64,000 bases of DNA from Salifodinibacter halophilus (GCA_012999515.1 JABEEB010000001.1:310001-374000), one strand, 5' to 3'. Shown: positions 47,057 through 56,731, counted from the stretch's first letter. Notes: generated from the sequence alone by a model not told the origin. Made by a program: numbers and translations.

Positions 47057-47206
47057 AGCGCTCACTATTATCCCACATGCGTTACGACGACAGGCGTGCT
47101 GTGGAGCGCGTTGACGGTTATGCAATCGAGCGCGTGCGGCGTTTTCGAATCAGCTGGCATAGATCGTTCGAATTTTCGTGACGCCAAAGGGCAGCGATAT
47201 GCTTAA

Positions 47207-48469
47207 ATGCGCGCCATGTTTCGACCGCTTGAACTCGCTACCGGCCTGCGCTACACCCGTGCACGTCGGCGGCGAACCCGCTTTGTATCGTTTATCTCGG
47301 CAATCTCGATCGGTGGCATCGCGCTCGCGGTGATGCTGCTAATCACGGTGTTGTCTGTCATGAATGGCTTCGAATCGGAGCTCCGCGGCAAAATCCTCGG
47401 TATGGCTTCGCATGTCGAGATCACCAGCGCGAGTGGCCCGCTTCAGAACTGGCAGAAACTCCGCGATAAGATCGATGAACGCTATCCGCAGGTAACGGGT
47501 GCGGCGCCCTATATACACGGCCAGGGCATGGTGAAAAACGGCCGCCGCATCCAAGGTGTGCGCCTGCGCGGCGTGGTGCCCAAACGCGAGCGCGATGTGT
47601 CGGCAGTGGCCAGCAACATGGTTGCCGGCTCGCTGGACTCGTTGCAAAAGGGCAGCTACAAGATGGTCATCGGGAGCGCGCTCGCTGGCCAGCTCAACGT
47701 GGGGGTGGGCGACCACATTACGTTGATGGTGCCCAAAGCCAATGTCACGCCCGCCGGTATCGTGCCGCGCTTCCGCCGTTTCACGGTTAGCGGTATTTTC
47801 GACGTTGGCATGTATCAGTACGACAGCGGCTTGATCATGGTCGCGATGGGCGATGCCAGCGCGCTGTATCACACCGGCAAGGGTGCGAGCGGTCTGCGGC
47901 TACGGCTCAAGGATATGTTCGACGCGCCTCAAGTCAGCCAGACATTATCGAGTGAGCTGGCCTACCGGTTTCGGGTGACGAACTGGACCCAGCAGCACCA
48001 GAGCTTTTTCCAGGCCATCAGCACCGAGAAGACGATGATGTTCATCATCCTGAGTCTGATCATCGTCGTGGCGACATTTAATATGGTGTCGATGCTGGTC
48101 ATGGTCGTCACCGACAAGCAAGGCGACATCGCGATCCTGCGCACGCTGGGGTTAAAGCCACGCTCGGTGATGGCAATCTTCATGATCCAGGGCGTGATGC
48201 TCGGTGTCGCCGGCACAATCATCGGCGTAATCCTGGGCGTTTTGTTGTCGGTTTACATGCAGGACATCATCCCCGCGCTTGAAGCATTGCTACACACGCG
48301 TTTCCTATCGCCCAACGTCTATTACATCTCCCAGTTGAAAGGGCAGGTCGAAATGGCACAGGTCATCATGATCGCCGCACTTTCTCTCGGGTTGTCGTTT
48401 ATCTCGACGCTGTATCCAGCCTGGCGTGCGGCACGTGTGCAGCCGGCCGAGGCGCTTCGTTATGAATAG
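47207..48469 (+). CDS. Lipoprotein-releasing ABC permease, LolC/LolE type
   Basis: A 420-residue inner-membrane protein with one N-terminal membrane segment, a large periplasmic domain and three C-terminal segments. The N-terminus (GLRYTRARRRRTRFVSFISAISIGGIALAVMLLITVLSVMNGFE) and the end (YPAWRAARVQPAEALRYE) are LolC/LolE signatures. Only one permease gene is present before lolD, unlike the lolC-lolD-lolE order of E. coli. It may therefore be a LolF-type permease that forms a homodimer, or a partner may lie elsewhere. An ATG at 47216 is an alternative start. Confidence 0.88.
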   Translation: MRAMFRPLELATGLRYTRARRRRTRFVSFISAISIGGIALAVMLLITVLSVMNGFESELRGKILGMASHVEITSASGPLQNWQKLRDKIDERYPQVTGAAPYIHGQGMVKNGRRIQGVRLRGVVPKRERDVSAVASNMVAGSLDSLQKGSYKMVIGSALAGQLNVGVGDHITLMVPKANVTPAGIVPRFRRFTVSGIFDVGMYQYDSGLIMVAMGDASALYHTGKGASGLRLRLKDMFDAPQVSQTLSSELAYRFRVTNWTQQHQSFFQAISTEKTMMFIILSLIIVVATFNMVSMLVMVVTDKQGDIAILRTLGLKPRSVMAIFMIQGVMLGVAGTIIGVILGVLLSVYMQDIIPALEALLHTRFLSPNVYYISQLKGQVEMAQVIMIAALSLGLSFISTLYPAWRAARVQPAEALRYE

Positions 48470-49181
48470 TCCCGCGTCTGCGAACGACGAGCCGATCATC
48501 GCTTGCCGCGGGCTGGTTAAGCATTATGACGGTGTCGATGAGCCGTTAACCGTGCTCGATGAACTCGATCTGGAGGTTCCACCGGGTGCCCGGGTGGCGA
48601 TCGTGGGCACGTCCGGTTCCGGCAAATCCACGCTCATGCATCTGCTCGGCGGCTTGGATACGGCTACCCAGGGCCGCGTCGAGATCGCGGGGCAGGATAT
48701 TATGCGGCTATCCAACGCCGCCCGCGGTAAGCTCCGTAATCAACAACTCGGTTTCATCTACCAGTTTCATCATCTGCTCCCCGAGTTCACTGCGGCTGAA
48801 AACGTGGCGATGCCGCTTTTCGTACGACGAAATCGCATCGCGCCGGCGCTGACCGAGGCACGTGCAGTACTGCAACAAGTGGGGCTTGGCCATCGCGCCG
48901 AGCACAAGCCGTCCGAGTTATCCGGCGGTGAGCGCCAACGGGCGGCTGTAGCGCGCGCGCTGATAACACGGCCGTCGGCGATAATCGCTGACGAACCGAC
49001 CGGCAATCTGGACCATCGCACGGCGGAGCAGGTCTTCGAGACCATGCTCGAGTTAAACGCTTCGATGAACACCAGCCTAATTCTGGCCACCCACGACCGG
49101 GCGCTGGCGCGCCGCGCCGATGCTGTGTGGTCGTTGGAAGACGGTCGCCTTGTCCACGCAGATGTCGACGAACTGAACTGA
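48462..49181 (+). CDS. lolD: Lipoprotein-releasing system ATPase
   Basis: A 239-residue ABC ATPase that powers lipoprotein release to LolA. It shows Walker A GTSGSGKST, IYQFHHLLPEFTAAENVAMPL (the LolD-specific loop), signature LSGGERQR and IADEPTGNLD. The ATG overlaps the permease stop by 8 bp. The longer frame upstream lies inside the permease gene. Confidence 0.93.
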   Translation: MNSPASANDEPIIACRGLVKHYDGVDEPLTVLDELDLEVPPGARVAIVGTSGSGKSTLMHLLGGLDTATQGRVEIAGQDIMRLSNAARGKLRNQQLGFIYQFHHLLPEFTAAENVAMPLFVRRNRIAPALTEARAVLQQVGLGHRAEHKPSELSGGERQRAAVARALITRPSAIIADEPTGNLDHRTAEQVFETMLELNASMNTSLILATHDRALARRADAVWSLEDGRLVHADVDELN

Positions 49182-49293
49182 CCGGAATCGCACCGAGCGC
49201 GCACCGCGTTTAGCGCCGCGGCAAAACTGTGTAATCTTGGTAGCAAGCGGCCCCTGGCCGTAATCAGCGCAATAAACCAATAACAATCTAGCA

Positions 49294-51591
49294 ATGCGTT
49301 TTGAGCAGCGCCTTGCGCGCGCCGTCCGGACGTTGGCGTGCGATCCACGTGCGTTGGCGATTGTCGTCGTTGGCGTGGTTGCGTGTGTCTATAACTGGCC
49401 GCACGCGCTGTCGTGGTGGTGGTTTGTCGCCGCGCTTTTCCCCATGCTTTGGCGATGGCCGGGCCGGGTGCTGTGGTTGGTCGCCGTGGCTGCGGCATGC
49501 TGGGCGACCTGGTCGATCCATGCCCATCAAGCACGCCTGTGGCCGACAGGGCATACAGGCGAGATACACCGCGTTGTCGGCTATGTGGTTGGCTTGCCGG
49601 AAAAGCTGCCTTGGCGCACGCGCTTTCGACTGGCCGGCAATAACGGCCGCACAATGCGTTTGAGCTGGTACCAGGATGCACCCGATCTGAAACCGGGCGA
49701 TTGTGTCGATGTGCGAGCCAAGCTCAAAACCCCGCATGGCTCGGCCAATCCCGGTCTGTTCGACTACGAGGCCTGGTCCTGGCGCAAGAACATCGCTGCG
49801 ACTGGCTATATCAAACATGCCTTCGGCTGTGATGACGGAGCGGTGTGGACGGTTGATCGTTTGCGAGCCCGCCTGAAGGACAAGCTGATTGCCACGCTCG
49901 GCGATGGGCCGGCAACCGGTCTCATTGAAGCGCTCGCGCTTGGCGCCCGTAGCGATATAACGGATACCCAATGGCGTGTGCTTCGCCGTACCGGCACGAC
50001 ACATCTGGTGGCGATCTCGGGGCTGCATATCGGCTTGATCGCCGGCTGGCTGTATTTCATCACACGCTGGCTTGTGCTCCGGTTGCGACCAGGGCGGTGG
50101 GCCGAATGGGCTGCGGTTGCCACGGCGGTGGCCGGTGCGAGCGGCTACGCCGCGCTTTCTGGCTTCGCTTTGCCGACCGAACGAGCGCTGGTGATGGTCG
50201 CCGCGGCAATGCTCGGTGCACTCGCGCTTCGCTCGGTGGAACGCAGTCGCTTGTTGGCTTTGGCAGCGATCATCGTTGTGATTCTCTGGCCCGCCGCGAT
50301 ACTCGCGCCCGGGTTCTGGTTATCGTTTGGGGCGGTCGCCTGGCTGCTGTATTTGATTCGACCCGCAGCTGGCTCGCGTTGGCGCCAAGCGTTATTCGTC
50401 CAGGTCGGGGTGGTTGCTGGCCTGATGCCGTTTACACTTTGGTTTTTCGGCCAAGCGTCGCTGATCGCGCCGTTGGTTAACGCGGTATTAATTCCTGCTG
50501 CTGCGATCTTTGTGCCTGCAGTTCTAATTGCGTGTGCCACGGCCTGGGTCGTGCCGAGTCTTGGCGCTGCTATTTTGCATGTCGTCGCTTGGGTGTTGGC
50601 GCAGGGCTGGGTAGCGCTGGCCTGGATTGCCGGGTTGCCCGGGATGTCTACGCATCTCGCGGTGCCTGGATTGGCAGCGCTGGTGTTAGCACTCGTCGGC
50701 CTCATCTGGTTATTCGCGCCGCGCGGTATGCCCGCGCGCTGGCTCGGGGTGGTGTTGCTTGGTCCGACGGTTTTGGGCTGGCAACCCGCCGATCAGCGGG
50801 TGGCCCCCGGTCATTTTATGTTGAGCGTGCTCGACGTCGGTCAGGGCGCGGCCAACGTTGTGCGAACTGCTCGACATACACTGATTTTCGATGCCGGGCC
50901 GGCGTATCGCAGCGGCTTCAACGCAGGCCAAGCCATTGTGGTGCCGTATCTTCGGTATTTGGGGATTAATCGAGTTGATGCTCTGGCGCTGAGCCATGGT
51001 GACCGCGATCACTCGGGCGGCGCGGCTGCAATTCGCACGGCACTGGATGTTCGCAAACGCCGGGGCGCCCAAAGTCAACATCCCTGTCGCGCTGGCCAGC
51101 ACTGGCGCTGGGACGGGGTCACGTTCCGATTCGTCTATCCGAATGCGCGCGAGGCTGAATTAGCCGGCTCGGATAATGCCCGCTCCTGTGTTCTGCGCAT
51201 TACCTCGAACGGCGGTCGGCACGTGCTTCTAACCGGGGATCTCGCAGCCTCGCAGGAGCGCGCGTTGATCCGACGCGAGCCCAATATTATTGCCGATGTT
51301 CTCGTTGTGGCTCACCATGGCAGCGCGACATCGAGTTCGGATGCTTTTCTGAATGCTGTCGATCCGCGCTACGCGCTGATTTCGGCCGGCTGGCATAACC
51401 GCTGGGGATTTCCGGCATCGGTCGTGCTGCATCGGCTTCGAGCTCGAAATGTCCAAATCGCCAATACCGCGACTGCGGGCGCGATCACGGTTAATGTTGG
51501 CGAGCACGTCGATGTATCACGCTGGCGTGCCGTGCACCGTCGCCTGTGGCAACGACCACGTTGGCCTGTGTCTTATAATTCATCCCATTAA
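49294..51591 (+). CDS. comEC: DNA uptake channel protein ComEC/Rec2
   Basis: A 765-residue inner-membrane protein for transport of single-stranded DNA during natural transformation. It has an N-terminal DUF4131/OB-like part, a Competence domain with many membrane segments (GLIEALALGARSDI, THLVAISGLHIGLIAGW), and a C-terminal metallo-beta-lactamase-like domain (VLDVGQGAANVV, LSHGDRDHSGG, LTGDLAASQE, AHHGSATSSSD). All metal-binding motifs look intact. It follows lolD after 112 bases. Confidence 0.92.
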   Translation: MRFEQRLARAVRTLACDPRALAIVVVGVVACVYNWPHALSWWWFVAALFPMLWRWPGRVLWLVAVAAACWATWSIHAHQARLWPTGHTGEIHRVVGYVVGLPEKLPWRTRFRLAGNNGRTMRLSWYQDAPDLKPGDCVDVRAKLKTPHGSANPGLFDYEAWSWRKNIAATGYIKHAFGCDDGAVWTVDRLRARLKDKLIATLGDGPATGLIEALALGARSDITDTQWRVLRRTGTTHLVAISGLHIGLIAGWLYFITRWLVLRLRPGRWAEWAAVATAVAGASGYAALSGFALPTERALVMVAAAMLGALALRSVERSRLLALAAIIVVILWPAAILAPGFWLSFGAVAWLLYLIRPAAGSRWRQALFVQVGVVAGLMPFTLWFFGQASLIAPLVNAVLIPAAAIFVPAVLIACATAWVVPSLGAAILHVVAWVLAQGWVALAWIAGLPGMSTHLAVPGLAALVLALVGLIWLFAPRGMPARWLGVVLLGPTVLGWQPADQRVAPGHFMLSVLDVGQGAANVVRTARHTLIFDAGPAYRSGFNAGQAIVVPYLRYLGINRVDALALSHGDRDHSGGAAAIRTALDVRKRRGAQSQHPCRAGQHWRWDGVTFRFVYPNAREAELAGSDNARSCVLRITSNGGRHVLLTGDLAASQERALIRREPNIIADVLVVAHHGSATSSSDAFLNAVDPRYALISAGWHNRWGFPASVVLHRLRARNVQIANTATAGAITVNVGEHVDVSRWRAVHRRLWQRPRWPVSYNSSH

Positions 51592-51634
51592 CTGTTGGCC
51601 CGGCCCGCAAAGGCGCTCGGGTTTTGGAGTGCAC

Positions 51635-53398
51635 TTGGCGTCAAACGATGCGGCCGACCGCGAGTCGACACGGCAACTCTATCCGCGACTGCTTAGCTAT
51701 ACCTGGCGTTACCGCGCGATGTTGGCGGGCGCCGGGTTGGCGATGGCGGTTTATGCCGGCACCGATACAGCGCTGATCTACACCCTCAAGCCGCTTCTAA
51801 ACGGTGGTATTGTTGACCGCGATCCGTGGGTGATTCGATGGTTGCCGTTTGCCATCCTGGCTTTGTTTTGTGTGCGCGGCATCTCGGGCTTCGGCGGCAA
51901 CTATGGCCTCGAAGTCATCGCCAACCGGGTTATCTTTCGGATCCGTAGCGATTTGTTCGGGCATTGCCTGGTGTTGCCCAGTCGCTTCCTGGACCGTCAG
52001 ACTACTGGGCGCATTACGGCGCAACTGACGTATTACACGGACCAATTGCGCGGCGCGGCGACCCGCGCGGTCATGTATATGGTTCAGGATTCGCTGCGCA
52101 TACTGGGCTTTGGCGCGTTGATGTTCTGGGTTAACTGGTCATTGACGCTGATCACACTTGCCGTGGCGCCGCCCATCGCGCTGGTGCTGGCTTGGGTGGC
52201 ACGCCGGTTCCGACGCTATAGCGAACGCATCCAGCGTGCGATGGGGGATATCACGCACTTGAGTGAGCAAGCACTTAAGTCGCAGCGCGTGGTCAAGATC
52301 TTTGCTGGCCATACAGCCGAGGAAACGGCTTTCAACGAGGTCAACGAACATAACCGGCGCATGGCGAATCGTAAGGCCGCGACGAGCGCGGCCAGTGTGC
52401 CGGTAACCCAGATATTGGGGGCCGTGGCGGTCGCGTTCGTGGTGGCGTTGGCGGTTCGTGATACCGGCGGCGGGGTCATGAATCCGGGCGATGTCGCGAC
52501 CTACTTCGGCGCCATGCTGGGTATCATGGGGCCGCTGAAACATCTGACTCAAGTCAACGCGCTGCTTCAAACGGGTATGGCGGCGGCCAGCGCTATATTC
52601 GAATTCCTCGACCGGCCCGGCGAGAGTGCGGGCGGTCGCACACGCCTGACCAGGGCGACTGGCCATGTCGTCTACGACAATGTTTGGTTTCGCTACCCCG
52701 AAACTGAGACTGACGTTCTTCGTGGTGTGGATCTGACGGTTGCTGCCGGTCAGACCGTGGCAATTGTCGGCCGTTCCGGCAGCGGTAAATCGACGCTGGT
52801 GTCGTTGTTGCCGCGTTTTTACGATCCTGCCGATGGTCGGCTTACAGTTGATGGCGTAGATACACGCGATCTCGCATTGGCTGATTTGCGGCATCAAATC
52901 GCTTTGGTGGAACAGGAGGTGGTGCTGTTCAACGATACCGTGGCGGCCAATATCGCCTACGGCGCACTTGCGGATGCCAGCCGGCAAGATGTCATTGCAG
53001 CAGCCGAGCGTGCGCGGGCTGATGCGTTCATCGCCGAGTTGCCTGGCGGTTATGACGCGGAAATCGGTCAAAACGGCGTCCGGCTGTCGGGCGGCCAGCG
53101 TCAGCGTTTGGCGATCGCGCGTGCCGTTCTCAAGGATGCGCCGATTCTACTTCTCGACGAAGCAACCTCGGCGCTCGACAGCGACAGCGAGCATGCAATC
53201 CAGGCCGCATTGGCCGATTTGATGGCCGAGCGGACGACGATCGTGATCGCCCATCGGTTGTCGACGATCACCCACGCGGATCAGATTGTGGTGCTCGACG
53301 ATGGTCATGTGGTTGATACGGGCACGCACGATGAATTGCTCGCGCGTGGCGGTATTTACAAGGGGCTGTATGACGGTCAGTTCGGACGTGCGGACTGA
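51635..53398 (+). CDS. msbA: Lipid A flippase MsbA
   Basis: A 587-residue ABC exporter with an N-terminal six-helix membrane domain and a C-terminal ATPase domain. The ATPase has GRSGSGKST, signature LSGGQRQRLAIARA, Walker B ILLLDEATSALD and the switch AHRLSTI. Its length equals that of E. coli MsbA, and the next genes are lpxK and kdsB. The start is uncertain: I chose the TTG at 51635 because GGAG lies five bases upstream; the GTG at 51629 is two codons earlier. Confidence 0.93.
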   Translation: MASNDAADRESTRQLYPRLLSYTWRYRAMLAGAGLAMAVYAGTDTALIYTLKPLLNGGIVDRDPWVIRWLPFAILALFCVRGISGFGGNYGLEVIANRVIFRIRSDLFGHCLVLPSRFLDRQTTGRITAQLTYYTDQLRGAATRAVMYMVQDSLRILGFGALMFWVNWSLTLITLAVAPPIALVLAWVARRFRRYSERIQRAMGDITHLSEQALKSQRVVKIFAGHTAEETAFNEVNEHNRRMANRKAATSAASVPVTQILGAVAVAFVVALAVRDTGGGVMNPGDVATYFGAMLGIMGPLKHLTQVNALLQTGMAAASAIFEFLDRPGESAGGRTRLTRATGHVVYDNVWFRYPETETDVLRGVDLTVAAGQTVAIVGRSGSGKSTLVSLLPRFYDPADGRLTVDGVDTRDLALADLRHQIALVEQEVVLFNDTVAANIAYGALADASRQDVIAAAERARADAFIAELPGGYDAEIGQNGVRLSGGQRQRLAIARAVLKDAPILLLDEATSALDSDSEHAIQAALADLMAERTTIVIAHRLSTITHADQIVVLDDGHVVDTGTHDELLARGGIYKGLYDGQFGRAD

Positions 53399-54392
53399 CC
53401 GGCAGAGCCTGCGGCACTGGCTGGTTCGTCACTGGTACGCCGATACGCCGTTCCCGCTTCTTGCGCCGCTCGGGTGGCTTTATGCACGGGCAATGACGTT
53501 GCGGCGCCACGCCTACGCGCGTGGCTGGCTGACTCGATACGCAGTGGGCGCGCCGGTCATCGTGGTGGGCAATATCGATGTTGGCGGTAACGGCAAAACA
53601 CCGACGGTGATTACACTCGCGCAGGCGATAGCCGAGCGCGGTTGGCGTGTCGGTGTGGTGGCACGCGGCTATGGGGCTACGAGGTGCCAGGCGGCAACTT
53701 ATCCGATGGATGTGTCGCCTGCGTCGGATCCCGCGCAGGCTGGCGACGAGCCGGTGTTGATCGCGCGTCGCACCTCGGCACAGGTGGTTGTCGACCCCGA
53801 CCGGGTGCGCGGCGCACGGCGGCTGGTCGAAACCTTCGGTGTTGACGTTGTGCTGGCCGATGATGGTTTGCAACATTTGCGGCTCGCACGTGATCTCGAA
53901 ATCGCGCTGGTTGATGGCGAGCACGGCCTCGGTAACCGTCGATGTCTGCCGGCCGGCCCGCTGCGCGAAGCGCCCGCACGGCTTTCGAGTGTAGATTTTG
54001 TCGTGACACGAGGGCAGGGGCAGGACTTTGTAATGGTCGCCGGGCAGCCGCAAAATATTGCAACGAGCGAGCGCGCCACGCTTGCCGCATTCAGTGAGCG
54101 GCCGGTAGCGGCGCTCGCTGGGATCGCTCAGCCCAGTCGATTTTTCACTATGTTGGAGGCCGCCGATATTACGTTTACTGCCTGGCAGCCCGGAGACCAC
54201 GGGCAAGCGCCTGACGTGCTGGTCGATGACGATGACGTGCCGGTCCTGATGACCGAAAAAGATGCAGTCAAGTGGCCAGCGCGCGCGGCGGCCCGTGCCT
54301 GGGCGATACCAGTGGAAGCACAGTTCGCGCCTGCCCTTCAAGCAACGCTCGTGTCGGCTATCGAGCGCGTTATTACTCGCTATCATGACTGA
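53370..54392 (+). CDS. lpxK: Tetraacyldisaccharide 4'-kinase
   Basis: A 340-residue membrane-associated kinase that phosphorylates the lipid A disaccharide. The P-loop reads NIDVGGNGKTPTV, and LADDGLQHLRLARDLEI and MTEKDAVKW are family motifs. The ATG at 53370, with AAGGGG upstream, lies inside the end of msbA (29-bp overlap). It overlaps kdsB by 8 bp, giving a coupled msbA-lpxK-kdsB set. Confidence 0.94.
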   Translation: MTVSSDVRTDRQSLRHWLVRHWYADTPFPLLAPLGWLYARAMTLRRHAYARGWLTRYAVGAPVIVVGNIDVGGNGKTPTVITLAQAIAERGWRVGVVARGYGATRCQAATYPMDVSPASDPAQAGDEPVLIARRTSAQVVVDPDRVRGARRLVETFGVDVVLADDGLQHLRLARDLEIALVDGEHGLGNRRCLPAGPLREAPARLSSVDFVVTRGQGQDFVMVAGQPQNIATSERATLAAFSERPVAALAGIAQPSRFFTMLEAADITFTAWQPGDHGQAPDVLVDDDDVPVLMTEKDAVKWPARAAARAWAIPVEAQFAPALQATLVSAIERVITRYHD

Positions 54393-55152
54393 GTCAGAAC
54401 AACCACCCATTGTGGTCGTGCCCGCGCGCATTGGGAGTACGCGTTTGCCGGGCAAGATGCTGCGCGAGATCGCGGGCGAGCCGCTGATCGCGCATACGGT
54501 GCGTGCTGTCCTCGCATCGGGGCTCGAGGCGCTTGTTGCTACCGACGATGCGGCCGTTGCAGACGCGGCACGCACGGCCGGCGCGGACGCTTTGATCACG
54601 CGCGCTGACCACCACTCGGGCACCGATCGTATCGCCGAGGTCGCCGAGCGGCTTGGCTGGGCCGAAATGCGGATCGTGGTCAATATCCAGGGCGACGAAC
54701 CGCTGATGCCGGCTGTGCTGATTGAGCAGGTTGCGGCCACCCTCGCGGCGGACCCGGGCGCCGATCTCGCCACGGCGGCTACGCAGATCACCAGCACTGA
54801 CGCTTGGCAAAGTGCGGATGTGGTCAAGGTAGTGACTAATGACGACGGTCGCGCGCTTTATTTTAGTCGTTCGCCCATTCCTTGCGACCGGGACGGTGAC
54901 GTGGATCGCCCGCCAGTGACTGCGCGTCGGCATATCGGCATTTATGCGTATCGTGTGGGCGCATTGCGCACGCTGGCGGCTGCACCGGCTGCCAGCCTTG
55001 AAACACTGGAAAAACTGGAACAACTAAGAGCACTGGCGATCGGCCAGGCCATTGCCGTGGTCGATGCTTGTGAAACACCCGGGCCGGGTGTGGATGTCGC
55101 TGCCGATCTCGATGCCGTGTCCGCCCATCTTCAACCAAGTGACAAGCCATGA
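54385..55152 (+). CDS. kdsB: CMP-KDO synthetase (3-deoxy-manno-octulosonate cytidylyltransferase)
   Basis: A 255-residue enzyme that activates KDO with CTP for the LPS inner core. The signature PARIGSTRLPGKML, RADHHSGTDRIAEV, VNIQGDEPLM and ALYFSRSPIPCDRD align with E. coli KdsB along its length. The ATG overlaps the lpxK stop by 8 bp, and the gene overlaps the phosphatase gene by 4 bp. Confidence 0.95.
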   Translation: MTESEQPPIVVVPARIGSTRLPGKMLREIAGEPLIAHTVRAVLASGLEALVATDDAAVADAARTAGADALITRADHHSGTDRIAEVAERLGWAEMRIVVNIQGDEPLMPAVLIEQVAATLAADPGADLATAATQITSTDAWQSADVVKVVTNDDGRALYFSRSPIPCDRDGDVDRPPVTARRHIGIYAYRVGALRTLAAAPAASLETLEKLEQLRALAIGQAIAVVDACETPGPGVDVAADLDAVSAHLQPSDKP

Positions 55153-55655
55153 CCCATCGCGTATCCGTTTTGTTCGTTTGCCTTGGCAACATTTGCCGTT
55201 CGCCGACAGCACACGGCGTGCTGCGTGCCAAGGTCGACGCCGCCGGCCTGTCATCGCACGTTGTGGTCGACTCGGCAGGCACGGGTAACTGGCATGTAGG
55301 TGCCACGCCAGACCGCCGTGCGCGAGCAACCGCGCGTGCGCACGGCGTGTCGATCGATGATCTGAGCGCTCGCCAAGTCACCGCGGCCGATTTGGCGGAT
55401 TACGACTATGTGATTGCCATGGACGGTGAGAACCATGCCGACCTATGTGTCATGGCAACCGTCAATGGTGTGGCTGGCGACCGCGTGTCGTTGTTCACGC
55501 ATTGGTGTCCGGACGACGAGGAATCGGAGGAAGGCGTGCCCGATCCCTACGCCGGTGGCGATGCGGGAGTTGAACTCCGGTTTTGTCTTCCCCAATTTCA
55601 CCATAACGTACTGATTATAAAGAAACTCGCTATCGCTGGTTCAGCTGATGTGTAA
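55149..55655 (+). CDS. Low-molecular-weight protein tyrosine phosphatase with a C-terminus replaced by mobile-element sequence
   Basis: A 168-residue product. Residues 1-140 are a normal phosphatase: FVCLGNICRSPTAHG holds the active-site loop C(X)5R-S, and the general-acid Asp is in VPDPYAGG (130-137). From residue 141 the text (VELRFCLPQF and on) no longer resembles the family and is encoded by the inserted element. The native last 26 codons are found in frame at 62,917-62,997, so the intact protein would have 166 residues. All catalytic residues are kept, but the last helices are lost, so folding or stability is doubtful. In related bacteria this gene sits between kdsB and murB. Confidence 0.88.
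   Translation: MTHRVSVLFVCLGNICRSPTAHGVLRAKVDAAGLSSHVVVDSAGTGNWHVGATPDRRARATARAHGVSIDDLSARQVTAADLADYDYVIAMDGENHADLCVMATVNGVAGDRVSLFTHWCPDDEESEEGVPDPYAGGDAGVELRFCLPQFHHNVLIIKKLAIAGSADV
55554..55575. other. Left attachment junction (att) of the mobile element
   Basis: GGTGGCGATGCGGGA, from the phosphatase gene, is followed by GTTGAAC from the element. The block GCGGGA (55563-55568) is shared with the right junction and marks the likely crossover. Confidence 0.8.
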
Positions 55656-55767
55656 TTGAGCGTGTATAGGATACAGCCTCCTTAATAGCTGGAACAACCG
55701 CTGCCACTGAGATCGGTGTTGGTATAGACCACGGATCGACACTAATTACTTTATCTGATCTACTGAA

Positions 55768-55789
55768 AACCTCTGAAAAATAAGAGGTT
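55768..55789 (+). promoter_or_regulatory. Hairpin covering the ribosome-binding site of the restriction endonuclease gene
   Basis: AACCTCT and AGAGGTT are perfect 7-bp arms around an 8-base A-rich loop. The right arm contains the Shine-Dalgarno AGAGG, 8 bases before the ATG at 55796. If folded in the mRNA, it would hide the ribosome site; as DNA it could be an operator. Both are inference. Confidence 0.5.
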
Positions 55790-55795
55790 AAAAAA

Positions 55796-56731
55796 ATGAG
55801 GGCGAAGGGGAAAGACATCACTGAGCTGTTCGGCTATCAGTCGGATGACTTAAGCGATACTGCGCGTGAGTATCACAGGAATGCGGAGTGTCCATTCGTT
55901 GGAGGGATCTGCTCTAAAAGCAATAGTGATCAGTCTATTGTCTACGGTGTTTGCTCGGTCTCCAACGGTAATCAGAAGACTCCAGGCACTGAAGTTGTGG
56001 TGTGCCCTAAAAGGCTTTATGCAGAATCGTTTCGAACCTTGCGGACGGTGGCTGATGAGGTTTGGGGAGCACTCCCGTTCGTAATAGGTGGAACTACCAG
56101 TGAATTAAGAGCTGAGGCGCTCAAACATCAGGAGGCGGTCGTCGCCTTTGGTCAAGGGTCGGGGAATGAGGTTGGAGTTCCTGGTGAAGCTAAGCTGAGT
56201 ATGGACTGGGTACTTCAACGCTATGCCTGTCAAAATGGCCAGCTGGTTCCGAAAGACTTCGTCGGCATCGAAGTGCAGAGCATAGACATAACCAATAACT
56301 ATCGGGAGTGTCAGCTAGCTTATAGCGAAATGCGAGTCAGGGAAGATCCTGAGCATTATATTCCGAACTCTGGGCATGGCTTGAACTGGGCCAATGTGCA
56401 TAAGCGTCTCATCCCGCAGATTCTCAGAAAAGGCAACATTTATCAGGATGTTGAGAGGTGCAGAGGGTTTTTCTTTATCGTTCCCGAGGCGGTCTTCCAA
56501 AAATTTGAATCTGTTTTGGGAAACTTGCCCACTTCGCCACAGGCGCGAAAAGATGTCTTGTCGGTGCACACCTATGTATTGGGGCGCCCTGTCCCAAGTG
56601 GTCAAATCCGTGCACTAGAGAAGTGTCGAACCGTGCACTTACCGCTCTCAGAAGTTTCGGATGCGTTTGTGAGCCGTCAATTTGAAGAAGTAGCTGAGCA
56701 ATTTGATCAAAAGCTCCAAGGCTTCCTATAG
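55796..56731 (+). CDS. Type II restriction endonuclease, NotI-like family
   Basis: A 311-residue protein. Four cysteines (C32, C39, C53, C70) in CPFVGGIC, YGVCSV and VVCPKRL match the metal-binding fold of NotI. The catalytic residues fit the unusual NotI pattern D-X21-E-X-Q exactly: D137 in LSMDW, E159 and Q161 in GIEVQS. NotI itself is longer (383 residues). The recognition sequence cannot be read from the protein. It is tail to tail with the methyltransferase gene, with 2 bases between the stops. Confidence 0.82.
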   Translation: MRAKGKDITELFGYQSDDLSDTAREYHRNAECPFVGGICSKSNSDQSIVYGVCSVSNGNQKTPGTEVVVCPKRLYAESFRTLRTVADEVWGALPFVIGGTTSELRAEALKHQEAVVAFGQGSGNEVGVPGEAKLSMDWVLQRYACQNGQLVPKDFVGIEVQSIDITNNYRECQLAYSEMRVREDPEHYIPNSGHGLNWANVHKRLIPQILRKGNIYQDVERCRGFFFIVPEAVFQKFESVLGNLPTSPQARKDVLSVHTYVLGRPVPSGQIRALEKCRTVHLPLSEVSDAFVSRQFEEVAEQFDQKLQGFL

